64,000 nt of DNA, from assembly GCA_964588325.1 (NCBI GenBank), contig CAZPOR010000002.1, positions 62,001 to 126,000 on the forward strand, in the 5' to 3' direction. Every line of letters begins with the position of its first letter. Position 1 is the stretch's first letter. Both the position numbers and the translations under genes were made by a program. Below the pieces are notes generated by a model, which was not told the DNA's origin, did no database searches, and saw only the letters and a program-made list of their open reading frames with translations. Below, piece after piece: positions 33,481 through 42,888 of the stretch. This DNA is from Thiovibrio sp964588325 (lineage in GTDB: Bacteria > Desulfobacterota > Desulfobulbia > Desulfobulbales > Desulfurivibrionaceae).

Positions 33481-33509
33481 TTGACTTCATTGATAGGGGT
33501 GCTTATGTT
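33481..33509 (+). promoter_or_regulatory. Sigma-70-type promoter before lon
   Basis: TTGACT (33481-33486), 17-nt spacer, TATGTT (33504-33509), 70 nt before the lon start codon. No CIRCE or sigma-32 element was seen in the 264-nt gap, so heat control is not evident. Confidence 0.6.
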
Positions 33510-33578
33510 GCCCAGCTTAAACCATTGTTCTTTCCGGCAGGGCCGGTTTGCCGATAAATTATAACCTGGAGGCATGTT

Positions 33579-35954
<2,376 letters not shown>

Positions 35955-35970
35955 GCCGGAATGACGGCAT

Positions 35971-36008
35971 AACGCCATTGCCTCCCCTGTGGGCGGGCAA
36001 TGGCGTTT
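35971..36008 (+). terminator. Hairpin terminator after lon
   Basis: AACGCCATTGCC (35971-35982) pairs perfectly with GGCAATGGCGTT (35996-36007); the T tract after it is short. It starts 17 nt after the lon stop and ends 30 nt before the mltG start. Confidence 0.65.
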
Positions 36009-36037
36009 CAGTGCAATAATCCGCAGGAGATCCGTTT

Positions 36038-37090
36038 TTGGGCCAGGGAAGGGGAATCCGGAAAAAAAGCGAATACCGGGCCAAAACTATCCGCCGCGTG
36101 GCGGTGTGGTTCTGTGGCGTTGTTTTTTTTGCACTGGCCGGATTCGGGCTCTGGCTCTGGTCCTATGCGGTTACTCCCATGCCCATGCGGGAAGGTGGAG
36201 AGCTGCATGTCCTGATCCCCCCCCAAACCAGCCTTGCCGGAATAGAGAGAATTCTTGCCGAAAACGGGGTGATTCCGCCGGGGCGCGGCTTTTATGTCCT
36301 GGCCAGGATTTCCCGGCTCAGCCAGCGCTTGCAGGCCGGGGAATACCGGTTCAGCCCCGGGCAAACCCCGTACCACATCCTCCGGGCTCTTGCGGCCGGG
36401 GCCACCGTGCGCTGGTCGGTCACCATCCCCGAAGGCAGCAACATCTATCAGCTTGCCGATATTCTGTCCCAAGGCGGCTGGGGGGAGCGGGAGCTTTTTC
36501 TCGATCTGGTGCGCGATCCGGAGATCCTTGCCCGGCAGGGGGTGCGGGCGGCAAGCTTGGAGGGGTATCTGTTCCCGGACACCTACCAGTTGGTGCGCGG
36601 CCAAAATCCCAGGGAGATCATCGCCCTGATGCTTGAACGGGGCCGACAGGTACGGCAGGAGCTGGGCGATCTGCGCGACAACCCCTTGGGCCTTACTCCC
36701 CACGAGGTGCTGACCCTGGCCTCCATCGTGGAGAAGGAAACCGGCGCGCCGGAAGAGCGGCCCCTTATCGCGCAGGTGTTTTTTAACCGGTTGCGGCAGG
36801 GGATGCGGCTACAGACCGATCCCACCGTGATCTACGGCCTGGCCGATTTTAACGGCAATCTTACCCGGAAGGACCTGCAAACACCCACCCCGTACAACAC
36901 CTATCTGATCAACGGATTGCCTCCCGGCCCCATCGCCAACCCGGGCCGCGCTGCCATCGTCGCCGTGCTGCAGCCAGCTCCGGCGTCCTATCTTTATTTC
37001 GTTTCCAAAAATGACGGAACCCATTATTTCTCCAACGATCTGGCCGAGCATAACCGGGCGGTGCTCAAGTATCAGAAAGGGGGAAGTTGA
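36038..37090 (+). CDS. mltG: Endolytic murein transglycosylase MltG (YceG)
   Basis: MltG cuts nascent glycan strands and is thought to end chain growth. The 350-residue product has one N-terminal membrane helix (about 22-45, VAVWFCGVVFFALAGFGLWL), a LysM-like region (IPEGSNIYQLADILSQ) and the YceG catalytic core YLFPDTYQL, ASIVEKETG (catalytic Glu) and RLQTDPTVIYG, ending SYLYFVSKNDGTHYFS. The start is TTG at 36038 with GGAG 8 nt upstream. No ATG lies before the membrane helix in this frame, so the TTG is likely real. Confidence 0.94.
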   Translation: MGQGRGIRKKSEYRAKTIRRVAVWFCGVVFFALAGFGLWLWSYAVTPMPMREGGELHVLIPPQTSLAGIERILAENGVIPPGRGFYVLARISRLSQRLQAGEYRFSPGQTPYHILRALAAGATVRWSVTIPEGSNIYQLADILSQGGWGERELFLDLVRDPEILARQGVRAASLEGYLFPDTYQLVRGQNPREIIALMLERGRQVRQELGDLRDNPLGLTPHEVLTLASIVEKETGAPEERPLIAQVFFNRLRQGMRLQTDPTVIYGLADFNGNLTRKDLQTPTPYNTYLINGLPPGPIANPGRAAIVAVLQPAPASYLYFVSKNDGTHYFSNDLAEHNRAVLKYQKGGS

Positions 37091-37112
37091 CGCGGTTTCG
37101 TTCCTCTGCTTT

Positions 37113-38618
37113 TCATGGGGAAACCCCGGTCAGCAGGTGAAGCTTTCTGCGCATGGCCGCACCCTTCTTTTTTTCGCCAAGTCCATCATACAGGCGGGAG
37201 AGCAGTTCAAAGCCCCAGGGATTTTTGGGGTGCTCCCTGGTCAGGACCAGCAGGGTTTTTTCCGCTCCGGCCAGGTCGCCTTGTCCCAGAAGCTGAAAAT
37301 GGCGGGCCACGGTCCGGACCAGATTCGGCGCGGAGCCCGGCGCCACCTCCTCCCCGCGAAACCCTTCCTGCTCGTAGAGCGTGGCCAGCGCCTGCTGGTA
37401 TTTCTTCTTCCATTTTTTTGCCGAGGCGGGGGAATACAAGAGGAGTTCGCCCTTGGTAAAGAAACGCTCCGGCGCGACTTTCTGGGCCAGACCGGTGCCC
37501 GGATACAGGGTCAGGGGGGAAGCCACTGCGTCCAATAGCCCCGCTTGCTTGATGAAGGCGAGGGTTTCCGCTGCCTCGGCCTCGGTCTCGTCCATCCCGT
37601 AGATGAAATAGCCGAAAGGCCGGATGGCGTGGGAGCGCAGGGTGGCGATCGCCCTGGCTAGCCCGGCGGGGGAGCCCTGTTTGTTGAGCAGGGCCAAGAG
37701 ACGGGGGGGGGTGGTCTCGATGCCCATCTGGATCTGGTCGCAGCCTGCCGCAGCCAGCATGCGGGCCAGATCGTCGTCAAGCAGGTGGGGCGAGCCCTGG
37801 GCGTTCCAGAGGTAGTGGAGGGAGCTGTGCGCAAGCGCCTCGGTGAACGCCTGCACATGGGCCCGGTTGACCAGGAAATTTTCATCCCGCAGGCTGAAGT
37901 AGATGGCTCCGGTGGCAGCGCGCAGGTCGTGAAGGTAGCGAAGCAGCAGATCCACGCGGTGGTGGCGGACCCGGTTCTGCCACAGGACGGTGGAGGAGCA
38001 GAAGGCGCAGTGGAAGGGGCAGCCGCGGGAGGAGATGAGCACCGCGAAGTTTTCCGGTTGCACCCCGTGGCAATGGGGGATCACCTCGGAGGGCAGGAAG
38101 AAGCAGCGGTCGATATCATCCAGCAGCCTGGGCGGCGCCTCGCGGATTCCCGCCGGGGTGCGGCACACCACGCCAGCAATCGAGGCGGCTGTTCCCTGGG
38201 CAAGAAACAGGGCGTCGAGCAGGGCAACGCCGGCCTCTTCCCCTTCCCCCCGGACGAGGAAATCGATCTCCGGAACCCGTCTGAGAATCTCCGGGCCGAG
38301 CACGGAAAGGGGGCCGCCCAGGACAACGGGGGCTGCGGGGGCGATCTTTTTGGCTGTTCCGGCCAGCCCGTACGCCTCATGGTGGCAGCCGAAAAAACCG
38401 GAAAGGAGATAGGCTGCGGCGCCCAGGCTGCGCAGGGTCTTAGGCAGCTCGGCGCTGGGAGTATGGGAGAGGTTGTGGAGGCTGGCGTCGTAGCCCGCGT
38501 CGCGCAGGCTTTTCAGGACATTGAACAGCCCCATGGGGACGAAGGAGGAAAAATCGTCCTTGCCCTCATGCTGCGGCCCCCGGTAGAGCAGGGCAACCCG
38601 GATTTTCTGCCGATTCAT
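37113..38618 (-). CDS. B12-binding-domain radical SAM protein with C-terminal TPR-like region
   Basis: About 501 residues. The N-terminal cobalamin-binding-type Rossmann domain (residues 1-140) includes FVPMGLFNVLKSLRDAGYD and PVVLGGPLSVLGPEIL. The radical SAM core has the 4Fe-4S motif SSRGCPFHCAFCSS (C-x3-C-x2-C) and FRDENFLV-like strand LRDENFLVNRAHV. The C-terminal 70 residues read like a TPR (GDLAGAEKTLLVLTREHPKN, then GFELLSRLYDGLGE). The classical B12 DxHxxG motif is not evident, so cobalamin binding is uncertain. ATG 38618 has GGAG upstream; a TTG 23 codons earlier is the alternative. Substrate unknown. Confidence 0.9.
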   Translation of the reverse strand: MNRQKIRVALLYRGPQHEGKDDFSSFVPMGLFNVLKSLRDAGYDASLHNLSHTPSAELPKTLRSLGAAAYLLSGFFGCHHEAYGLAGTAKKIAPAAPVVLGGPLSVLGPEILRRVPEIDFLVRGEGEEAGVALLDALFLAQGTAASIAGVVCRTPAGIREAPPRLLDDIDRCFFLPSEVIPHCHGVQPENFAVLISSRGCPFHCAFCSSTVLWQNRVRHHRVDLLLRYLHDLRAATGAIYFSLRDENFLVNRAHVQAFTEALAHSSLHYLWNAQGSPHLLDDDLARMLAAAGCDQIQMGIETTPPRLLALLNKQGSPAGLARAIATLRSHAIRPFGYFIYGMDETEAEAAETLAFIKQAGLLDAVASPLTLYPGTGLAQKVAPERFFTKGELLLYSPASAKKWKKKYQQALATLYEQEGFRGEEVAPGSAPNLVRTVARHFQLLGQGDLAGAEKTLLVLTREHPKNPWGFELLSRLYDGLGEKKKGAAMRRKLHLLTGVSP

Positions 38619-38714
38619 GCGCGGTTGCTCCGAGGGCGTGGTTTCAGGCGGCGAGGCATCCCGCGTCACCGGGTCAGCAGGCAGCAAGGACCGGATTGCC
38701 GAGAGTGCTGCCTG

Positions 38715-40685
38715 CTATTCCTTGAGGAAATCGATCTTGCTTTCGGTGGGGGGCATGACTGGATCCGGGGTGATGGTGATCTCGACCTGATGTTCCTGCT
38801 CCAGTTCGATCAAGTCGGCGCGTTTTTTATTCAGAATGTACTGGGCGGTCTCCATGGGCAACCGGCAGAGCACGCGTTTGATCTCCTTCCTGGCCACTCC
38901 GGTCTGGATCTGCCGGAAATGCACCAGAGCCTGGGTTTCCACGGAGCGGACCATACCGCGTCCCTGGCAATGGGGGCAGAGCCGGTAGCTGCCCACGGAA
39001 ACCGGGGCGGCCATTTTCTGCCGGGAGATCTGCATGAGGCCGAACTTGGAGATCTTGGAGAAATCCACCTTGGCCTTGTCGCGCTTCATGCAGTCGCGCA
39101 CCTTTTTTTCCACCTCGCGGATGTGTTTGGAGTCCCGCATGTCGATGAAATCGACAACGATGAGGCCGCCGAGGTCGCGGAGCCTGAGCTGGCGGGACAA
39201 CTCTTCGGCCGCCTCCATGTTGGCGAGGAAGATGGCGTCTTCAAAGCTCTTGTCCTTCCCGGTGCGGCCGGAATTGACATCGATGGCCACCAGGGCCTCG
39301 GTGGGGTTGATCACGATGGAGCCGCCCGAGTGCAGGGGCACGGTGGGCTGGTAGATCTGCTCGATCTGTTTTTCCACATGGTATTGGTGGAACAGGGGCT
39401 GGGTTCCCTTGTGCAGCTTGGCCACCGTTGATTTGCGCTGGGCCGCGGGCAGCAGTTCGAGGAAATTGTTGACCTGGGCCAGGGCCTCTTCGGCATCCAC
39501 CAGTATCTCCTCAATGTCGGAGGTGAAGTGGTCGCGCAAAAAACGGGAGACGATGTTCTGTTCCTTGTGCAGCAGGGCCGGGGCCTTCATGGTCTGGCCC
39601 TTTTTTTTGATCTCCTTCCAGAGGTTGAGCAGGTAGCGGACATCCTGGGCCAGCGCGGTCTTGGTGATCTCCTGGCTGGCGGTGCGGATGATGTAGCCGA
39701 TGCCCTCGGGGATGCTGACGCTTTCGATCATCTCCCGCAGCTTGTTGCGTTCTTCCTCGGACTCGATTTTTCTGGAGATTCCGGCGCTGTCGCTGCCGGG
39801 CATCAGCACAAGATAGCGGCCCGGCAGGGAGAGATAGGTGGTGAGGGTCGCGCCCTTGTTGCCGGTGGCTTCTTTCACCACCTCAACCAGCACTTCTTGC
39901 CCTTTGCTCAGGACATCCTGGATGGGCAGATCCTTCCAGTGGGTATCCGCGGCAACCTCGTTGGCGTAATACTCCGGATGGATGTCGCCGAAGGGCAGAA
40001 AACCGTTTTTTTCCGTGCCGTAATCGACAAAGGCTGCCTGCAGATTGGCTTCCACCGCCGTGACCCGTCCCTTGTAGATGTTGCCCTTGGTCTGCGCCTG
40101 GCTGACGGTCTCCACATAAAAGGATTCCACCTTGCCGCTTTCCAGCAGGACCAGGCGGCATTCTTCCGGCTCGTCGGTGTTGATGAGGAGCTTCAGGGTG
40201 GTGTCGCCTTTGACCGGCTGACTGGCGGCAGCAGGTTTCGGCGCTTCCTTGGCGCGATCCGGGGATTTGCGGGGCGGCCGCTGGCGCGGAGGCCTGGGCG
40301 GAGCCGCAGCCTTTTCTTTTGCCGCTGTTTCAACCGAGGCCGAGACAGGTTGCTCGCCTTCGGCGGTTGCTTCGATTTTTTGGCCTTCCGGTTTAGGTCC
40401 TTTCGACCGTCTCCGGGGAGGCCGTTTCCGGCGGCGCGGCTTGTTCCCCGTGGAGGCGGCGGAATCGCCCTCGGGCCGCAAAGTTTCGCCGGAGGCAGGG
40501 GCTGCATCCGTCCGGTCTGGGGTGGAGGCCGGAGGGCTGGCGGTGCGGCTTTCTTCTTCCCCGGGTTTCCCCGGCTTCTTCAGCCATTTGCTCACCCGGG
40601 AGAGAATTCCCCGCTCTTCGCCGTTGTTCTCGGCGTTGTGGCCGTTGGGCCGTTCATCTGCTGGTTTGGTAGTATCGTTTGTCAT
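38715..40685 (-). CDS. rng: Ribonuclease E/G family protein
   Basis: RNase E/G endoribonuclease of 656 residues for rRNA processing and mRNA decay. A low-complexity N-terminal extension (about 1-165, basic with PPRRRSKGPKPEG and Ala/Pro stretches) precedes the S1 domain (GNIYKGRVTAVEANLQAAFV). The DNase-I-like catalytic part has VAIDVNSGRTGKDK and GLIVVDFIDMRD, whose Asp residues hold the metal. CPHCQGRGMV is the zinc-link. The extension is at the N-terminus, unlike E. coli RNase E with its C-terminal scaffold. Start overlaps the radical SAM stop by 32 nt. Confidence 0.95.
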   Translation of the reverse strand: MTNDTTKPADERPNGHNAENNGEERGILSRVSKWLKKPGKPGEEESRTASPPASTPDRTDAAPASGETLRPEGDSAASTGNKPRRRKRPPRRRSKGPKPEGQKIEATAEGEQPVSASVETAAKEKAAAPPRPPRQRPPRKSPDRAKEAPKPAAASQPVKGDTTLKLLINTDEPEECRLVLLESGKVESFYVETVSQAQTKGNIYKGRVTAVEANLQAAFVDYGTEKNGFLPFGDIHPEYYANEVAADTHWKDLPIQDVLSKGQEVLVEVVKEATGNKGATLTTYLSLPGRYLVLMPGSDSAGISRKIESEEERNKLREMIESVSIPEGIGYIIRTASQEITKTALAQDVRYLLNLWKEIKKKGQTMKAPALLHKEQNIVSRFLRDHFTSDIEEILVDAEEALAQVNNFLELLPAAQRKSTVAKLHKGTQPLFHQYHVEKQIEQIYQPTVPLHSGGSIVINPTEALVAIDVNSGRTGKDKSFEDAIFLANMEAAEELSRQLRLRDLGGLIVVDFIDMRDSKHIREVEKKVRDCMKRDKAKVDFSKISKFGLMQISRQKMAAPVSVGSYRLCPHCQGRGMVRSVETQALVHFRQIQTGVARKEIKRVLCRLPMETAQYILNKKRADLIELEQEHQVEITITPDPVMPPTESKIDFLKE

Positions 40686-41586
40686 GGTGTGTCGTCTCTA
40701 TGATGCGGCCGCTGGCGGCCATTTGTTGTAGCATGACCTGCGTGGTGTCCGGGTCCAGATTGAGGGCCTCGCTGACATCGTTGGCAGTGCAGGGGCGTCT
40801 TTTCAGCATTTCAATAATTTCGTCTTCGGAAAGGGTGCGGAATTTTTCCCGCTCCCGGGTGGTGAAATCAACCAGGATCTCAACCTCTCCAGGAAGCTGG
40901 CGGGCAACACCTTCCAATTCCACCCGGGTCAGGGGCTTTGCAAAGCTTTCCAGAGGCGGTCGGGCCACGGTGTTGAGCTGAACCTTGTCCGGCCTGATTT
41001 TTTCTACAGCCGCAACCAGGGCGGCAATGTCTTCTGGGCTGTCGTTGATCTTACTGGCCAGAAGGATTTCCAGCCAGAATTTTCCGGAAAATTCCTGGCG
41101 AAAAGCGATCAGCCCATCGATCAACTCGGCCAGGGGCGAGCAGGCGGCCGGCCGGTTGATGCGGCGGTAGCTTTCCTCCCTGGCCGAATCCAGGGAGGGG
41201 ATGACGATATCCGCGGCCAGCAGGTCGTGGCGGACCTCCGGGAGAAAGAGCAGGGCGCCGTTGGTCAGGACCACCACCGGCTTGTCGGACTTTTCCTTGA
41301 GATAGCGGATTATCCGGCCGATGCCGCTGTGCAGGGTGGGCTCCCCGCTGGCGGTGATGGTGAAAACATCCAGGTGGGCCATGAGTTCCCGGTCGGCCAG
41401 CACCGTGTCGATCTCCGCCAGCAGCTCGGAAAGCGGGATGTATTCCTTGCGCTCGCAGGTGTGGGTAGTGGTGGCGCCGATCTCGCAATAGATGCAATTG
41501 AAGTTGCATATCTTGGGGGGGACGAGATCAATGCCTTGTGAAATTCCCAGGCGGCGGGAATTGACCGGGCCGAATACATATTTCAT
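40654..41586 (-). CDS. Radical SAM protein with C-terminal winged-helix domain
   Basis: Radical SAM protein of 310 residues. The N-terminus FGPVNSRRLGISQGIDLVP, then CNFNCIYCE (C-x3-C-x2-C) and FTITASGEPTLH, match COG0731-type Fe-S oxidoreductases of unknown function, including VVVLTNGALLFL and IPSLDSA. The C-terminal 60 residues (EDEIIEMLKRRPCTANDVSE, then LNLDPDTTQVMLQQMAASGR) form a winged helix-turn-helix. It overlaps the following rng gene by 32 nt, so the pair is one transcript. A role in RNA or protein modification is possible, but there is no direct evidence. Confidence 0.9.
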   Translation of the reverse strand: MKYVFGPVNSRRLGISQGIDLVPPKICNFNCIYCEIGATTTHTCERKEYIPLSELLAEIDTVLADRELMAHLDVFTITASGEPTLHSGIGRIIRYLKEKSDKPVVVLTNGALLFLPEVRHDLLAADIVIPSLDSAREESYRRINRPAACSPLAELIDGLIAFRQEFSGKFWLEILLASKINDSPEDIAALVAAVEKIRPDKVQLNTVARPPLESFAKPLTRVELEGVARQLPGEVEILVDFTTREREKFRTLSEDEIIEMLKRRPCTANDVSEALNLDPDTTQVMLQQMAASGRIIETTHHDKRYYQTSR

Positions 41587-41683
41587 GGGGTTTTACGGGT
41601 CCGCGGCGAAACGGCTGAGGATAGGGGTCTGAGCGTCAAGGGTCGCAGGAGTATTTTCCTCCGCTGGCAGGGATTTTTTCTTG

Positions 41684-41720
41684 CTTGGCAAGGTATAACA
41701 ATCCGGTGTTCTTGGCAAGG
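41684..41720. promoter_or_regulatory. Paired CTTGGCAAGG boxes before the radical SAM-rng operon
   Basis: CTTGGCAAGG occurs at 41684-41693 and 41711-41720, 27 nt apart centre to centre. Each contains the palindrome CTTG-N-CAAG. On the minus strand TTGCCA, 15 nt and TATACC form a weak promoter in the same stretch. A dimeric regulator is a plausible reader, not proven. Confidence 0.4.
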
Positions 41721-41756
41721 CAAATTTGGCGACTCGCAACGGGACAATTGCAGGGA

Positions 41757-42098
41757 CTAGGCTGCGTGGTGCGTTTCTTTCTCCAATGCGGCAACGATCA
41801 GGCTGTTCAAGCTCACGCCGCGCCTCGCCGCTTCGAGGGCAATCTGCCGGTGTAAATCACGGCCAACCCGCACGTTGAATGACCCCTTGAACGGCTGCTC
41901 CGGCGGGATGTTTTTTTCTGCGCACATCGCCAGATAATCATCCACCCCATCGCGAAAGTCCTTGCGCAACTCTTCGGCGTTGCTGCCTTGGTAGCTGATC
42001 AGTGCTCGAATAAACTGCACCTTGCCGAAGAAGATTCCATCGTCGTCGCTGTATTCAACCGACCCGGTATACCCCTTGTATTCCATGGTGTTTTTCAT
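41757..42098 (-). CDS. hicB: HicB-family antitoxin with ribbon-helix-helix end
   Basis: HicB antitoxin of 113 residues. The N-terminal partial RNase H-like fold includes YKGYTGSVEYSDDDGIFFGK and EELRKDFRDGVDDYLAMC. The C-terminal end FNVRVGRDLHRQIALEAARR followed by GVSLNSLIVAALEKE is a ribbon-helix-helix DNA-binding domain. It neutralises the HicA RNase and represses the operon. The start overlaps the hicA stop by 4 nt; gene order is toxin first. A perfect inverted repeat ahead of hicA is its likely operator. Confidence 0.94.
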   Translation of the reverse strand: MKNTMEYKGYTGSVEYSDDDGIFFGKVQFIRALISYQGSNAEELRKDFRDGVDDYLAMCAEKNIPPEQPFKGSFNVRVGRDLHRQIALEAARRGVSLNSLIVAALEKETHHAA

Positions 42099-42343
42099 AG
42101 CAAACCCTCCTGAAGCAAAACATCCAGCACTTGGTCAATCTGATAGGGCTTCAGTATTGGCGACGGGTGCGGCTTGTGCAGGAATATAGGCGCACAATGA
42201 GCATGCTCGAACCTGACCCGTGACCCGCTGCCGCTCTGCTTGAGAACATGCCCAAACCCTGCCAGCAGAGTGGTGGCTTCCTGAAAGGTGAAATCCTTCG
42301 GGCGGCTTTTGAGTCTCGCCAGCAGCTTGTCGTGTTTTCGCAT
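42095..42343 (-). CDS. hicA: HicA-family toxin (mRNA interferase)
   Basis: HicA toxin of 82 residues with the double-stranded RNA-binding-like fold. LLARLKSRPKDFTFQEATTL, LLAGFGHVLKQSGSGSRVRF and HKPHPSPILKPYQIDQVLDV match the subfamily. The catalytic His of the usual GSH-x2-F motif is replaced: SGSGSRVRF has Ser/Arg there. HicA members with SGSR are known, so this is a subfamily trait rather than inactivation, but RNase activity should not be assumed. No good ribosome site precedes the ATG. Confidence 0.92.
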   Translation of the reverse strand: MRKHDKLLARLKSRPKDFTFQEATTLLAGFGHVLKQSGSGSRVRFEHAHCAPIFLHKPHPSPILKPYQIDQVLDVLLQEGLL

Positions 42344-42370
42344 GCGAGGAGTCTACCCAATAGACGAGAG

Positions 42371-42396
42371 TTTTGCAACTGATTTTAGTTGCAAAA
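42371..42396. promoter_or_regulatory. Inverted repeat before hicA, likely HicB operator
   Basis: TTTTGCAACT and AGTTGCAAAA, perfect 10-bp arms with a 6-nt centre GATTTT, begin 28 nt before the hicA ATG. On the minus strand the centre gives TAAAAT, a possible -10 box, so binding would block transcription. Confidence 0.7.
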
Positions 42397-42807
42397 AGAG
42401 GAGGGAGGGTTGAGGAAGTCAGGAAGGCCAAGGAGAAAAATAAACAACAATGTCCCTCTGAGTACCCTATCCACTGGAGCCCGGTGAAGCACGGCCGGGT
42501 CGTGTCCAGGATTGGCCGTATTTGAATTTCCATGCCTATGTCAAACAGGGGCTGTATTCTGAGGATTGGTCCAGCGAACCAGATGGAAAATTCAAGGAGG
42601 GGGAGGAAACGCGATCGATGCGGTTCGTGCCTCACCGCATCCTACGGACTCCCTGTTTTTATTATTCTTATTCTAGTCACGACATGGCTCACATGCCGCT
42701 TCTTTTGCTTCCGTGGTAACCTCTTTTCGGCCCTCCACAGCAATCACAACGCACTGGCCCGGTGCCTTATCTCTGCCTCTCAAATTCGGCCACAAGAGAC
42801 TTTTGCC
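42397..42807. other. Intergenic stretch without a recognisable gene
   Basis: About 410 nt between the hicA operator and the ilvD promoter. Short open frames exist but show no family pattern or coding bias. The only structure I see is the palindrome at 42617-42641, reported separately. It may be the remnant of a decayed gene. Confidence 0.5.
42617..42641. repeat. Short palindromic repeat GATGCGGT/ACCGCATC
   Basis: GATGCGGT and ACCGCATC with a 9-nt centre. Palindromes built on GATGCGGTTCG and CACCGCATCC are common between genes in proteobacteria. Single copy in this window. Confidence 0.45.
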
Positions 42808-42835
42808 TTGACAGCAGGCGGCGGCCTGCTAGTAT
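42808..42835 (+). promoter_or_regulatory. Sigma-70 promoter before ilvD with palindromic spacer
   Basis: TTGACA (42808-42813), 16-nt spacer and TAGTAT (42830-42835), 53 nt before the ilvD ATG. The whole spacer is the inverted repeat GCAGGC-GGCG-GCCTGC, which suggests an operator between the two boxes. Confidence 0.7.
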
Positions 42836-42888
42836 TTACCCTTTATTGAACGCACACATAACCCAGGACACGTGACGGGAATCGACCT

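Noticed and set aside
42522..42719. A 65-codon frame in the hicA-ilvD gap
   Set aside because: No ribosome site, no coding bias and no recognisable family.
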